Shown piece by piece: positions 8,729 to 16,522 of a DNA stretch of 64,000 bases; the first letter of the stretch is position 1, and each line of letters begins with the position of its first letter. This DNA is from Prado023 sp963747335 (lineage in GTDB: Bacteria > Actinomycetota > Actinomycetes > S36-B12 > CAIYMF01), in contig CAVVEV010000002.1 in the NCBI GenBank assembly GCA_963747335.1, positions 1 through 64,000 of the forward strand, in the 5' to 3' direction. The notes under the pieces are model-generated. The model was not told where the DNA came from. It saw only the letters and a program-made list of their open reading frames with translations, and did no database searches. The translations under genes and the position numbers were made by a program.

Positions 8729-8899
8729 GACGTCACCTCACGCGGCGACCTCGCAAGAGGCCCGACCCCGCCCGCCGCCAACACGGCCAGGCACCCGGAC
8801 CCCACCGACGGTAACCCCACCCGCACTACGTGAGCGCGCCCACAGGGCGCCGAGCCATTCGCAGACTCCGACGGTGCCGGAGTGCCGCAAGTGGCTGGG

Positions 8900-9199
8900 T
8901 CAGGCGACGGTGTGCAGTTCGAAACGCAGGCCGAGAGCGTTGGTGACTTTCAGGATGGTCGACCAGGTCGGGTTGCCGTCAGCGGACAGCGCCTTGTATA
9001 GCCCGTCGCGGCTCATGCCCACCCGCCGGGCGAGTTCGCTCATGTTCTGCGAACGGGCGATCACGCCCAGAGCCCTGGGGACTGCGGTCGGATCCTCGGC
9101 AGACTCCTGAAGGGCGATCTCCAGATAGGTCGCGACGTCGTCGAGATCCTCGAGGTAGTCCGCGGCATCGAATCGCGCGTACTTGCTGCCCTCAGCCAT
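8900..9199 (-). CDS. HigA-type antitoxin (XRE helix-turn-helix)
   Basis: The 99-residue protein has an acidic N-terminal half and a C-terminal helix-turn-helix (MSELARRVGMSRDGLYKALS, then GNPTWSTILKVTNALGL). This pattern is typical of the addiction-module antidote family paired with RelE/HigB-like toxins. Its ATG overlaps the end of the toxin frame by eight bases. Because the toxin gene upstream is frameshifted in this sequence, the antitoxin may now be an orphan regulator. Confidence 0.85.
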   Translation of the reverse strand: MAEGSKYARFDAADYLEDLDDVATYLEIALQESAEDPTAVPRALGVIARSQNMSELARRVGMSRDGLYKALSADGNPTWSTILKVTNALGLRFELHTVA

Positions 9200-9508
9200 G
9201 ATCGTGGCCCTCCTCGCTCAAGTAGTCCTCGGCCAACTGGTAGGCCCGCTCGATATCGCGCTGCTGAGTGGCCTTGTCGCCCCCGCACAGCAGCAGGATC
9301 ACACGCGGTCCGTCCTGTAGGTAGTAGACCCGGTAGCCCGGCCGAACCTCAACCGAAGCTCCCAGACTCCCCGGCCAGCCGGCTTGGCATCACCAGGATT
9401 CCCCGCAGCCAACCGGTCCAGACGTTCGACGATCCGAAGCCGGCCGACCCGGTCCTTGAGCTTCCGCAGCCACCGATCGAAGTCGTCAGTGCGGACGACC
9501 TCGACCAT
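9192..9508 (-). pseudogene. HigB/RelE-like toxin with a frameshift
   Basis: The N-terminal part (from ATG at 9508) carries DDFDRWLRKLKDRVGRLRI and continues to GVWELRLRFG. The frame then shifts by one base at about 9336-9343. The second frame carries the conserved C-terminal half PGYRVYYLQDGPRVILLLCG and GDKATQQRDIERA, down to a stop at 9192 that overlaps the antitoxin start. Joining the frames gives a complete ~105-residue toxin. A missing base in a GGCC/CGGG run explains the break, so either loss of toxicity or an assembly error is possible. The start region contains ATAGTCGACAT, a near-palindrome that could be the operator. Confidence 0.75.
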
Positions 9509-9678
9509 ATGTCGACTATAACTGACACCCGACTCCGCGGGCAAGCCCCGGAGCAGCGCCCAGCACGCGGCGATATGCAGCGGGCTTGGGACGAGGTGAG
9601 CACTGGGCTTGACGTGTGGTCCTCTGCCGCTGGGGTCTTTCGCCCTTCACCCAGCGGGCGAGGGTCTTGCGTCCGCTG

Positions 9679-9945
9679 TCATCTCTGGTTGTCGCAGGGC
9701 GGGGCCCAGTCGGGTTCGGTTGCCTCCTGTGTGTTCGAGTCCTTGGGCCCGGGGGCCCGCGCTGGCCTGCCGGGGCGGCGGATCGGGCTCGCTTTCGAGG
9801 GCATCCGTCCCGCGTCGATGAGGGTCCGGCGAAGGAGGAATTCAACCTGCGCGTTGGTGCTGCGTAGCTCGTCGGCTGCCCACCTGGCCAGCGCGTCGTG
9901 GACGGCTGGGTCCAGGCGCAGCAGCACCGCCTTGCGCTCAGCCAC
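9679..9945 (-). CDS. Ribbon-helix-helix protein (HicB/CopG-like)
   Basis: The 88-residue protein starts with RKAVLLRLDPAVHDALARWA and continues ELRSTNAQVEFLLRR, a ribbon-helix-helix DNA-binding domain of about 50 residues. A basic, proline-rich tail follows. The gene begins seven bases after the stop of the SPFH gene, so they form an operon. RHH proteins of this type commonly accompany actinobacterial SPFH genes. It probably represses its own operon through the palindrome at 10909-10924. Confidence 0.78.
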   Translation of the reverse strand: MAERKAVLLRLDPAVHDALARWAADELRSTNAQVEFLLRRTLIDAGRMPSKASPIRRPGRPARAPGPKDSNTQEATEPDWAPPCDNQR

Positions 9946-9952
9946 GGGGGCC

Positions 9953-10888
9953 TCAGTACAGCGATCCGGCGTTGACCACCGGTTGGGTGTTCTGCTCGGA
10001 GCAGAGGACGACCAGCAGGTTGGAGACCATGACTGCTTTGCGTTCGTCGTCGAGGACGACGACGTCTTGTTCCTCGAGTTGGTGCAGGGCTTGCTCGACC
10101 ATCCCGACCGCGCCTTCGACGATCCGGGCCCGGGCGGCGACCACGGCGTCAGCCTGCTGGCGGCGCAGCATCGCCTGGGCGATCTCCGCGGCGTAGGCCA
10201 GCCGGGTCAGCCGGGACTCGATGATGCGCACGCCCGCGGGCGCGACCCGGTGGCCGATCTCGCGGCTCAGCTCGGCGGTGATCTCCTCGGCGTTGTCGCG
10301 CAGGCTTAGCCGCGATGTCCCGGCGTTGTTGTCGTAGGGGTAGGAGTTGGCGATGTGGCGCACGGCAGTCTCGGTCTGGATCGACACGAAGTCCACGAAG
10401 TTGTCGACGTCGAAGGTGGCCATCGCGGTGTCGGTGACCTGCCAGACCACGACGGCGGCGATGTCGATGGGATTGCCGGCCAGGTCGTTGACCTTCAGGA
10501 CCTGGGTCTCCTGGTTGCGGATACGGGTGGAGATGGACTTCCGGACGGTCAGCGGGTTCACCCAGCGCAGGCCGTCCTGGCGGATGGTGCCGACGTAGCG
10601 GCCGAGCAGCTGCACGACCCGGGCCTGCCCGGGGGCGACTGGGGTCAGCCCGGTGAGCAGGACGATGATCAGGATCAGTGCGACGATGCTGACCCAGAAG
10701 TAGACCGGCATGTCGAATCCCTCGCCCGCGCCGGCGATCGCCACGCCGATTGCCCAGGCGCAGGCGATGATCCCCACCAGCCCAGCGATCACTACCGGCC
10801 AACCGTTGACGCTGTGCGCTCGCTTCTCGATGACCTGCGGGGTCGACGTGGGGATGGATTCGGGGGTGGGTGTCAGGGTGGTGCTCAT
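9953..10888 (-). CDS. SPFH/band 7 domain membrane protein
   Basis: This 311-residue protein has two N-terminal membrane helices at about residues 30-54 and 62-84. A band 7/SPFH domain follows, with the sequence PGQARVVQLLGRYVGTIRQD and the strand pattern TRIRNQETQVLKVND. Predicted coiled regions near AYAAEIAQAMLRRQQADAVV suit oligomerisation into membrane microdomain scaffolds. The ATG at 10888 follows GAAGGAG. The gene is the first of an operon with the RHH protein. Confidence 0.92.
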   Translation of the reverse strand: MSTTLTPTPESIPTSTPQVIEKRAHSVNGWPVVIAGLVGIIACAWAIGVAIAGAGEGFDMPVYFWVSIVALILIIVLLTGLTPVAPGQARVVQLLGRYVGTIRQDGLRWVNPLTVRKSISTRIRNQETQVLKVNDLAGNPIDIAAVVVWQVTDTAMATFDVDNFVDFVSIQTETAVRHIANSYPYDNNAGTSRLSLRDNAEEITAELSREIGHRVAPAGVRIIESRLTRLAYAAEIAQAMLRRQQADAVVAARARIVEGAVGMVEQALHQLEEQDVVVLDDERKAVMVSNLLVVLCSEQNTQPVVNAGSLY

Positions 10889-10908
10889 CAGATCTCCTTC
10901 GAAGTATC

Positions 10909-10924
10909 AATCTGATATCAGATT
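10909..10924. promoter_or_regulatory. Operator palindrome upstream of the SPFH gene
   Basis: AATCTGATATCAGATT is a perfect 16-base palindrome about 20 bases upstream of the SPFH start codon, where it would cover the -10 region of the promoter. The RHH protein encoded by the second gene of the operon is the likely ligand. Confidence 0.6.
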
Positions 10925-10975
10925 ACACCACCCGAATAGCCTTGTGAAGCGGCGGAGCAGCCTAGGAGTAGACCT

Positions 10976-11031
10976 GCTCTGGGCCGGGGTGCTGCCTACC
11001 CGAGGTGCGCGACAGGCGGCGCTGTGACGCG
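10976..11031. repeat. Dispersed intergenic repeat, copy R2
   Basis: It contains CTGGGC at the left and the core AGGTGCGCGACAGGCGGCG (11003-11021), ending in GACGCG. The core matches R3 (13491-13509) at all but one position. Confidence 0.6.
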
Positions 11032-11149
11032 CCTCTGGGCATCTTCACTGGGGCCATAGATGGACCGTTGGCGCGGTGGAGATCGGCCATCGGCGCGCGT
11101 CTGTGCCGGGCCCTCGCGTAGTTTGCGAACCCCTTGAGGATGGAGGTTC

Positions 11150-11810
11150 GTGGTGACGTCACCAACCCCGCTGGCGGATCGGATCTTCTTCGGTGGCCCG
11201 ATCATCACTGTGGAGGATGACCAGCCGACTGTTGAGGCGCTGGCGGTGAAGGGGGGTGTGATCGCCGGGTTGGGCAGTCTGGCCGGGGTTGAGCGGCTGC
11301 GGGGGCCGGACACGCAGATGGTGGACCTGGCTGGGCGCACCCTGGTTCCTGGGTTCATCGACGGACATGCGCACTTCCTGGGGTTCGGCTCGCAGGCGGT
11401 GTGGGGGCCAACCTGCTGGCCCCGCCGGACGGCACGGTGAACACGATCGATGATTTGGTCGCCAAATTGGCGGAGTTCGCGGCTGGGCCGGATGTGGCGC
11501 AGACGGGGTGGGTGTTCGGGCTGGGCTATGACGACGCGCTGCTGGGCCGGCACCCGGACCGTGAGGACCTGGATCGGGTGTCCACGGATGTGCCGGTGAT
11601 CGCGGTCCACATCTCCGGGCACTTCTCGGCGATGAACAGCGCGGGCTTGGCGAAGGTCGGCTACACGGCCGCGACCCCGGACCCGGAGGGCGGGGTGATC
11701 CGCCGCCGGGATGACGGGGAGCCCAACGGGGTGCTCGAGGAGTTGGCGAGCATCCCCCGATCGTTCCTCTACGACGCCAACGACCGGCTGACTCCAATTA
11801 ACCCAGCGTC
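11150..11810 (+). pseudogene. YtcJ-like amidohydrolase, frameshifted and truncated
   Basis: The N-terminus (TVEALAVKGGVIAGLG, then LVPGFIDGHAHFLGFG) is the metal-binding start of a YtcJ-like amidohydrolase, with the HxH motif in DGHAHF. The frame shifts by two extra bases near 11399-11403. Homology then continues as GANLLAPPDGTVNTIDDLV, through HISGHFSAMNSAGLAKVG, to SIPRSFLYDANDRL. Only about 215 of the usual ~540 residues remain, and the later metal ligands are missing. The start GTG at 11150 follows GGATGGAGG. No enzyme activity is expected. Confidence 0.8.
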
Positions 11811-12008
11811 CTCCGCGGCCGCGCGACAGGGTCTAGGGCTGCCCACCGAGAACGCCGCTCTGTACGTCTCAAGGGTCACGCTCCCGGGTGGCGTTCGGAT
11901 GCAGGTCGGTACAGCAGGCGAAGCCTTTGGTCAGCCAGGGGGTTGGGCGCAAGTTCAACTGTTGGAACGGATTCCCCTGTCGAGCTTCGGCAAGGGAGTG
12001 CCGCTCCC

Positions 12009-12389
12009 GTGACGACTTGGTTCGCGGTCCACGACGGGCGACTCCGGGTGTCGTCCGAAGATCCTCCATTCGAGTGGGAGGGCTTGATTGATGGCCTTCT
12101 GGTTCGTGACCTAGTTCCGCTGACGGAAGGTACGTCGGCGCTCGTGCTGCTGGACCCGCCGGCTGGACGCACACCCGTGAGGAACTTGGTCGCGGTTGGC
12201 CCCGACGCTCACGTCGTCTGGCGGGCCGAACTTCCGACGACGGGGGAGTCAGATGCATTCGTCGATATCGGGCTCGCCGAAGGCGATGTAATCGCTGCGT
12301 CCACCTGGAGCGGCTACCGTGTCCTGATCTCGCGGGCCACGGGAGCCACGGTTGCACGGGAGTTCACTAGGGCGTGTCTCCAATGTTGA
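12009..12389 (+). CDS. Hypothetical protein, last codons replaced by an IS insertion
   Basis: The frame begins with GTG at 12009 (VTTWFAVHDGRLRV) and encodes a small beta-rich protein with the pattern RNLVAVGPDAHVVWRAEL and DVIAASTWSGYRVLI. No function is known. The IS5-family element at 12370-13342 sits between its last codons, so the present C-terminus ends in Arg-Ala-Cys-Leu-Gln-Cys. Removing the element and one TA copy restores ACT-AAG-TGA, giving Thr-Lys-stop. Nearly the whole protein survives and may still work. Confidence 0.6.
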   Translation: MTTWFAVHDGRLRVSSEDPPFEWEGLIDGLLVRDLVPLTEGTSALVLLDPPAGRTPVRNLVAVGPDAHVVWRAELPTTGESDAFVDIGLAEGDVIAASTWSGYRVLISRATGATVAREFTRACLQC

Positions 12390-12416
12390 GGGGCGTTTTG
12401 CCCGGATGCTGCGGGT

Positions 12417-12806
12417 ATGACTCGTGCGGGTGTGCTCAGCGATGAGATGTGGGCTCGGATTGAACCGTTGCTGCCTGCCGTGAAGGGCCCTATGGGTCGG
12501 CCGATGCGTGAGCATCGGCCGTTGGTCGAGGGGGCGATCTACCGGTACCGGACCGGGATCGCGTGGCGGGACCTGCCCGAGGTCTTCGGACCGTGGCAGA
12601 CCGTGTGGAAGCGCCATCACAGGTTCGCTACCGACGGCACCTGGGACGCAGTCCTCACGGCGTTGCAGGCCCAGGCCGACGCCCGGGGCGAGATCGATTG
12701 GCGGGTCAGCGTGGACTCCACGATCGCCCGGGTCCACCAGCACGGCGCGACCGCCTCCCGGGTGTCGACGCCGCCCACGTCCCACACAGGGGGCCCGATC
12801 GAATGA
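12417..12806 (+). CDS. IS5-family transposase, first frame
   Basis: The 129-residue product has the N-terminal helix region (LSDEMWARIEPLLP, RYRTGIAWRDLPEVFGPW) and the first catalytic aspartate in WRVSVDSTIARVHQHG. It ends at TGA 12804-12806. The continuation is in the next frame, so full-length transposase requires a ribosomal frameshift around the GGGGGCCC run near 12788, as known for this IS group. Confidence 0.85.
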   Translation: MTRAGVLSDEMWARIEPLLPAVKGPMGRPMREHRPLVEGAIYRYRTGIAWRDLPEVFGPWQTVWKRHHRFATDGTWDAVLTALQAQADARGEIDWRVSVDSTIARVHQHGATASRVSTPPTSHTGGPIE

Positions 12807-13326
12807 CAAGAATCGGAGCACACGGGTGGACGAGCCACCCGACCACGCGATCGGTCGGTCCCGCGGCGGGCTGACGACCAAGACCCACGCCCTGGTCGAC
12901 GGTCGCGGTCTCCCGCTGGTCATCGCCGTGACACCCGGCCAAGCCGGGGACTCCCCAGCGCTACCTCGACTGCTCGCCGAGCTGAAGGTTCCCCGAGTCG
13001 GCCCCGGCCGACCCCGCACCCGGCCCAAGGCCTTGCGCGGGGACAAGGCCTACTCGGCCCGAGCCCACCGCTCGCACCTGCGAGCCCGCGGCATCACCGT
13101 GGTCATACCCGAACCGTCCGACCAGATCGGTCACCGCCGAAACAGGGGGTCACACGGTGGTCGCCCGGTCGCCTTCGACTCCGAGGACTACAAGGGCCGC
13201 AACGTCGTCGAACGAGCCTTCAACCAACTCAAACAGTGGCGCGGACTGGCCACCCGCTACGACAAACACGCACTGGTCTACCGCGGCGGCATCGTCCTGG
13301 CCTCGATCCTGCTCTGGCTCACATGA
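12788..13326 (+). CDS. IS5-family transposase, second frame
   Basis: This frame carries the rest of the DDE domain: GRSRGGLTTKTHALVDGRG, the second aspartate in LRGDKAYSA, and the glutamate in RNVVERAFNQLKQWRGLATR. It is open upstream to 12508, but homologous sequence starts only after the frame change. It ends at 13326 just inside the right terminal repeat. Alone it has no good start, so it is probably made only as a fusion with the first frame. Confidence 0.82.
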
Positions 13327-13458
13327 CTTCCGAGACAGGCCCTAAGTGACTCGAGCGCGCCAGCTCAGCCCAGGGTGCTCGCCGCTCTCCTCGCTACGCG
13401 ACGGCCAGTGGCTGGATGGGGATCGACCATCCCTCGAGCGCCCGGGGCCTGACGCGCC

Positions 13459-13515
13459 GCGTCCTACTGGGCGGTGAAGCCGCCGCCCCAAGGTGCGCGA
13501 TAGGCGGCGATGTGG
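13459..13515. repeat. Dispersed intergenic repeat, copy R3
   Basis: It is complete: GCGTCCTACTGGGCGGTG at the left, then CCCCAAGGTGCGCGATAGG and GGCGATGTGG at the right. GCCGCC and GGCGGC can pair around the CCAAGGTGCGCGATA loop. It lies just right of the IS5 element. Confidence 0.65.
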
Positions 13516-13639
13516 GTCACCCGCGATCGGAGCGTGAGCCGGGGAACGGAAGTGTGGGACTGCCCCCGCACGGCTCGGTCGGTGATCGGGATCCACCCCC
13601 GTCCTCGGACCCCTCGCCGCGACTTAACGACTATCGTGG

Positions 13640-13656
13640 TTTACGATCATCGTAAA
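13640..13656. promoter_or_regulatory. Operator palindrome of the DUF2975/XRE pair
   Basis: TTTACGATCATCGTAAA is a perfect 17-base palindrome 20 bases before the DUF2975 start codon. A partly overlapping upstream motif (ACGACTATCGT) has the same half-site. The XRE protein of the same operon is the likely binder. Confidence 0.55.
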
Positions 13657-13676
13657 GCCAACCCAGGGGAGCAACG

Positions 13677-14330
13677 ATGTCCGAGCAGCCCACCGGCCGA
13701 CTGGCCCGCACCGAGGCCGCCACCCGCACCGTCGTGCTCGACCTGCTCGGCGCGCTGATCCTGATCGGGTCGATCGGGGCTGCGGTGGTCGCGGTCGTGC
13801 TGCCGGTCAACCAGCTCACCCAACCCGGCGGTGCCGCCCGGGTGGAGCTCAGGAGCGAAGCCCGGGGGCAGGCCGTGGCCGCGATCAGCGGGGTGCCGGC
13901 CGGGTCCTGGCTGGAGTTCGTACCCGATCTGTATTCGATGTCTCTGCACGTGTTCAGCGTGGCGTGGCCGCTGCGGCTGCTCTCCGAAGCGGGAACCAGC
14001 CTGCTGCTGGCCTGCCTGGCCGGCGCCGGGCTGCTGCTCTCGCGCACCCTGCGCACCATCCGCGCCGGTGCCCCGTTCGACTCCGCCAACCCCCGCCGGC
14101 TGCGCCTGATCGGCCTGCTGGTGCTCGTCGGCGGCCTCGGCGGACAGGTCCTCGACGCATTTGCCCGGTTCGCCCTGCTCGACGCCGCCGGCCCGGTCAC
14201 CCCCAGCCCGATCGTCACCTCTGCCACCCTGGACCTCACCTGGGCAGTCGCCGGCCTGGTCGCCCTGGCCCTGGCCGAGGCGTTCGCAGTCGGCCGGCGA
14301 CTCAGCGACGACCTCACTGGCCTGATCTGA
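13677..14330 (+). CDS. DUF2975 family membrane protein
   Basis: The 217-residue protein has four membrane segments, near residues 21-43, 98-122, 143-165 and 185-208. The pattern RTIRAGAPFDSANPRRLRLIG between the second and third helices is typical of DUF2975. The ATG at 13677 follows AGGGGAG. An XRE regulator gene starts one base after its stop, the usual pairing for this family. The function of the family is unknown. Confidence 0.82.
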   Translation: MSEQPTGRLARTEAATRTVVLDLLGALILIGSIGAAVVAVVLPVNQLTQPGGAARVELRSEARGQAVAAISGVPAGSWLEFVPDLYSMSLHVFSVAWPLRLLSEAGTSLLLACLAGAGLLLSRTLRTIRAGAPFDSANPRRLRLIGLLVLVGGLGGQVLDAFARFALLDAAGPVTPSPIVTSATLDLTWAVAGLVALALAEAFAVGRRLSDDLTGLI

Positions 14331-14331
14331 C

Positions 14332-14571
14332 ATGACCCCCTCCCCCACCGAGGACCACCGCGTGATCTGCCACATCGACACCCTCCTGGCCGGGCGCGGC
14401 ATCACCCAGACCGAGCTCGCCGAACGGATGGGCCTGAGCCTGGTCAACCTCTCGATCCTGAAGAACAACCACGCCCGCGCCATCCGGTTCACCACCCTGA
14501 CCGCACTGTGCGACGCCCTGAACTGCCAACCCGGCGACCTGTTCACCGTCACCCCAGCCCAGCAGCCGTAG
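14332..14571 (+). CDS. XRE-family transcriptional regulator (YozG-like)
   Basis: This is a 79-residue single-domain helix-turn-helix protein. The recognition region is ITQTELAERMGLSLVNLSIL, followed by HARAIRFTTLTALCDALNCQPGD, the hallmark of small YozG-like regulators. It is cotranscribed with the DUF2975 gene and probably acts on the palindrome at 13640-13656. Confidence 0.87.
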   Translation: MTPSPTEDHRVICHIDTLLAGRGITQTELAERMGLSLVNLSILKNNHARAIRFTTLTALCDALNCQPGDLFTVTPAQQP

Positions 14572-14636
14572 GCATCACGAGCCAGGCTAGCGGCAACACA
14601 ACGAGCCTGCCGACCGTCCTGTCAGACACTCCCCTC

Positions 14637-14664
14637 CCGCGGGACAGGCGGCGAAGGGGGCTCG
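14637..14664. repeat. Dispersed intergenic repeat, degenerate copy R4
   Basis: Only the core GGGACAGGCGGCGAAGG is recognisable, with CCGCG before it and a GCTCGC end. It lies just downstream of the DUF2975/XRE operon. Confidence 0.4.
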
Positions 14665-14713
14665 CATCAGCATCGCCAGGGGGAGCGCCAGGACTTGCAT
14701 GATGCGGCTGTTC

Positions 14714-15013
14714 CTAGAACATCGCGATCGCGGTTGGGTGGTCCATTTTGGGAAGGCCGCTCGTCACCGAGACGAGGGCTCCGGTCTGCCTGTCGATCGT
14801 GATGGTCTTGGGGGCGTCGCTGAGCAGGAAGTTGTTGAGTTGCTCTCGCGTCGTGATAGGGGTGGTGACGCTGATGCGAATGCCGTCCAGGACCGCTGCG
14901 TTGGGCGCGGCTTGTTCGGGCACCACGCGCGATGAGCCATTCAGCAGGACTACCAGTACCGCAGCACCTATTCGCTGGATTGACACCTGAACTTGCTGAT
15001 GGCAGGTGCGCAT
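14714..15013 (-). CDS. Small hypothetical protein with hydrophobic N-terminal segment
   Basis: The protein has 99 residues. A hydrophobic stretch (IGAAVLVVLL) near residues 16-25 could be a signal or anchor. The rest (ISVTTPITTREQLNNFLLSD, then PKTITIDRQTGALVSVTSG) looks like a small folded beta domain. GGGGGAA precedes the ATG at 15013. It starts 21 bases after the anti-sigma gene, so it is probably the third gene of the second sigma operon. Any corresponding gene beside copy 1 would lie outside the window. Confidence 0.6.
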   Translation of the reverse strand: MRTCHQQVQVSIQRIGAAVLVVLLNGSSRVVPEQAAPNAAVLDGIRISVTTPITTREQLNNFLLSDAPKTITIDRQTGALVSVTSGLPKMDHPTAIAMF

Positions 15014-15034
15014 CGGGTTCCCCCGTTCGTTGGG

Positions 15035-15544
15035 TCAGTTGTCGGTCAGTGGTTCCAGGCTGCTTTCGGGTAGTCCGATGTCGGTGCACTTGGCGATGGG
15101 CAGCACGGCCAGGGCGCCGTCGGGCAGCACACATTGGCTGACCGGATCGGGGATCGGCTTCATGGTGCCGTCACCGTTGGAGTAGCACAGATCCACGGCC
15201 TGTTGGGCGGTGCTCGGCCCGCCGGGCTCGACCCACAGCACCCCGAACCGGGCGGTGTCATCGGTCAGATCAGTGGGCACCCGGGTGTAGCACCAGACCA
15301 GGTCCTGCTGGGCGGGCTCGCGGTGCAGCAGCCCCCCGGTGGCCGCCCCCACCCCGGCCAGCAGCAGCGCGATCCCAGCGACCAGGGCCACCCACCAGCG
15401 GCGGATCCCGGCCACCTGCTCGCGCCGGGCCTCCCGGGCGATCCGCCGCGCCGTGTGCCGGGCCCGACGGTCCAACTCCCGCTCATCGACGAGGGTCACC
15501 ATCGTGGCCCTGGTCAGGGCGTCGAACAGTTCGTCGTCGGTCAT
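15035..15544 (-). CDS. Anti-sigma-like membrane protein, intact copy 2
   Basis: The protein has 169 residues. It has an N-terminal cytoplasmic helix (MTDDELFDALTRATMVTL), an arginine-rich stretch (ARHTARRIAREARREQ), one membrane segment (WWVALVAGIALLLAGVGAA, about residues 49-67) and an outer domain with three cysteines. Its start overlaps the sigma stop as ATGA. The pattern and position suggest a membrane-bound anti-sigma factor or sensor, although no HxxxCxxC zinc motif is present. Compared with copy 1 it lacks the frameshifting base. Confidence 0.75.
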   Translation of the reverse strand: MTDDELFDALTRATMVTLVDERELDRRARHTARRIAREARREQVAGIRRWWVALVAGIALLLAGVGAATGGLLHREPAQQDLVWCYTRVPTDLTDDTARFGVLWVEPGGPSTAQQAVDLCYSNGDGTMKPIPDPVSQCVLPDGALAVLPIAKCTDIGLPESSLEPLTDN

Positions 15545-16005
15545 GACGCCACCTCCCCGTCAATCGCTTCGGACAGCCGTTGCCGGGCCCGGTGCAGGCG
15601 CACCCGCACCGTGCCCGCGGGCACCCCGAGGGTGATCGACGCCTGGGCCGGGGTGAACCCGAACAACCCACACAACTCGAGAACCTCCCGGTCCTCCTCA
15701 CCCAAACGCAGCATCGCCGCGATCGCCGCGGACAGCTGCTGATTGGCCGCATCCACCTCCACGACCCGCGTCGTGAAGTCCTCCGCAGCAGGAGGCACGA
15801 TCCGGGCGTTGCGGGCACCTGCGGCAAATTGCGCGGCCAGCCACGCGTTGGACATCCGCCGGGCCACCGTGAACAGCCACGGCAACCAGCCCCGGTCCTC
15901 GTCGACGATCACGTGATCGCGCTGCCGCCACGCCTCCACGAACACCTCGGCCCCGAGGTCCTTGGCGTCCTCCACCGGGATCCGGCACGCGAGGAACGCG
16001 ACCAC
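15541..16005 (-). CDS. ECF-type sigma factor, copy 2, start region damaged
   Basis: From residue VVAFLACRIPVED onward it closely matches copy 1, including complete region 4 (LEEDREVLEL-type helix and FTPAQASITLGVPAGTVRVR). Upstream, a five-base deletion relative to copy 1 falls directly after the ATG that corresponds to position 1048 of copy 1. The original start is therefore out of frame. The matching frame remains open further upstream but has no ATG. The first usable start seen is GTG at 16005, which removes about 25 residues of region 2. It may be a weak or dead sigma factor. Confidence 0.7.
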   Translation of the reverse strand: MVAFLACRIPVEDAKDLGAEVFVEAWRQRDHVIVDEDRGWLPWLFTVARRMSNAWLAAQFAAGARNARIVPPAAEDFTTRVVEVDAANQQLSAAIAAMLRLGEEDREVLELCGLFGFTPAQASITLGVPAGTVRVRLHRARQRLSEAIDGEVAS

Positions 16006-16198
16006 GGTCGGGTAGTGCGACCGGAACAGCGCGTCATGCTCGGCGCGCTGCGCCGCGAGCAGCCGCCTGGTCTGCCCCCATCCCCCACCTCGCTCCCACC
16101 TGCCGCTGCGACCCTACCCAGCCCACGAGCGCTGGCTGGCGACTCCCGCTGGCCTCCCTACACCCCGAACCCGAGATCCGGTGAGGTGCAGGGAGGCC

Positions 16199-16250
16199 TC
16201 CACCCGTATATGGGAGCCCACCGACCAGCGTTACAGTGATCTGCGTCACA
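16199..16250 (-). promoter_or_regulatory. CRP-like site plus promoter of sigma copy 2
   Basis: On the minus strand TGTGACGCAGATCACT (16235-16250) is followed by TGTAACG (16229-16235) and, 15 bases later, CCATATACG (16205-16213). Spacing equals that of copy 1. The flanks differ more than these elements do, which argues for selection on them. Confidence 0.7.
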
Positions 16251-16522
16251 CCCGGGTCTGGTGAGGTCGACTCGGCCAATGCACGGGTGAGCGCCAGCGC
16301 TGCCGCGCAGGGCAGCGCCTCGTCGAACCACTAGGGAACCTCCACAAGCGACCCACGACCCTGGAACCAGTCGGGGTGTCTACTGCTGCCGGTCGGGTAT
16401 GAGCCGACCCCTGCGAGCGACGGGGGGATGCTCAAGCCGGGGCCGGATCTCGTTGCACGGTACGCCGGAGACACGCTCTCGGCCAACCCGGCGGATCCCC
16501 GGGCTGGGCAGGGCTGAACCGT

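Larger units (their letters stand above)
12370..13342. mobile_element. IS5-family insertion sequence (IS427-like), 973 bp
   Basis: Its ends are imperfect inverted repeats: GGGCGTGTCTC at the left and, read inward, GGGCCTGTCTC at the right. TA dinucleotides flank both sides (12368-12369 and 13343-13344), the two-base target duplication expected for the IS427 group. The transposase is encoded in two overlapping frames. The right flank is AAGTGA, the true end of the interrupted gene. The intact ends and clean target duplication indicate a recent insertion. Confidence 0.88.

Noticed and set aside
12508..12787. A second independent protein in the IS5 element starting at 12508
   Set aside because: Homology in this frame begins only after the frame change near 12788; the earlier part is a shadow of the first transposase frame.
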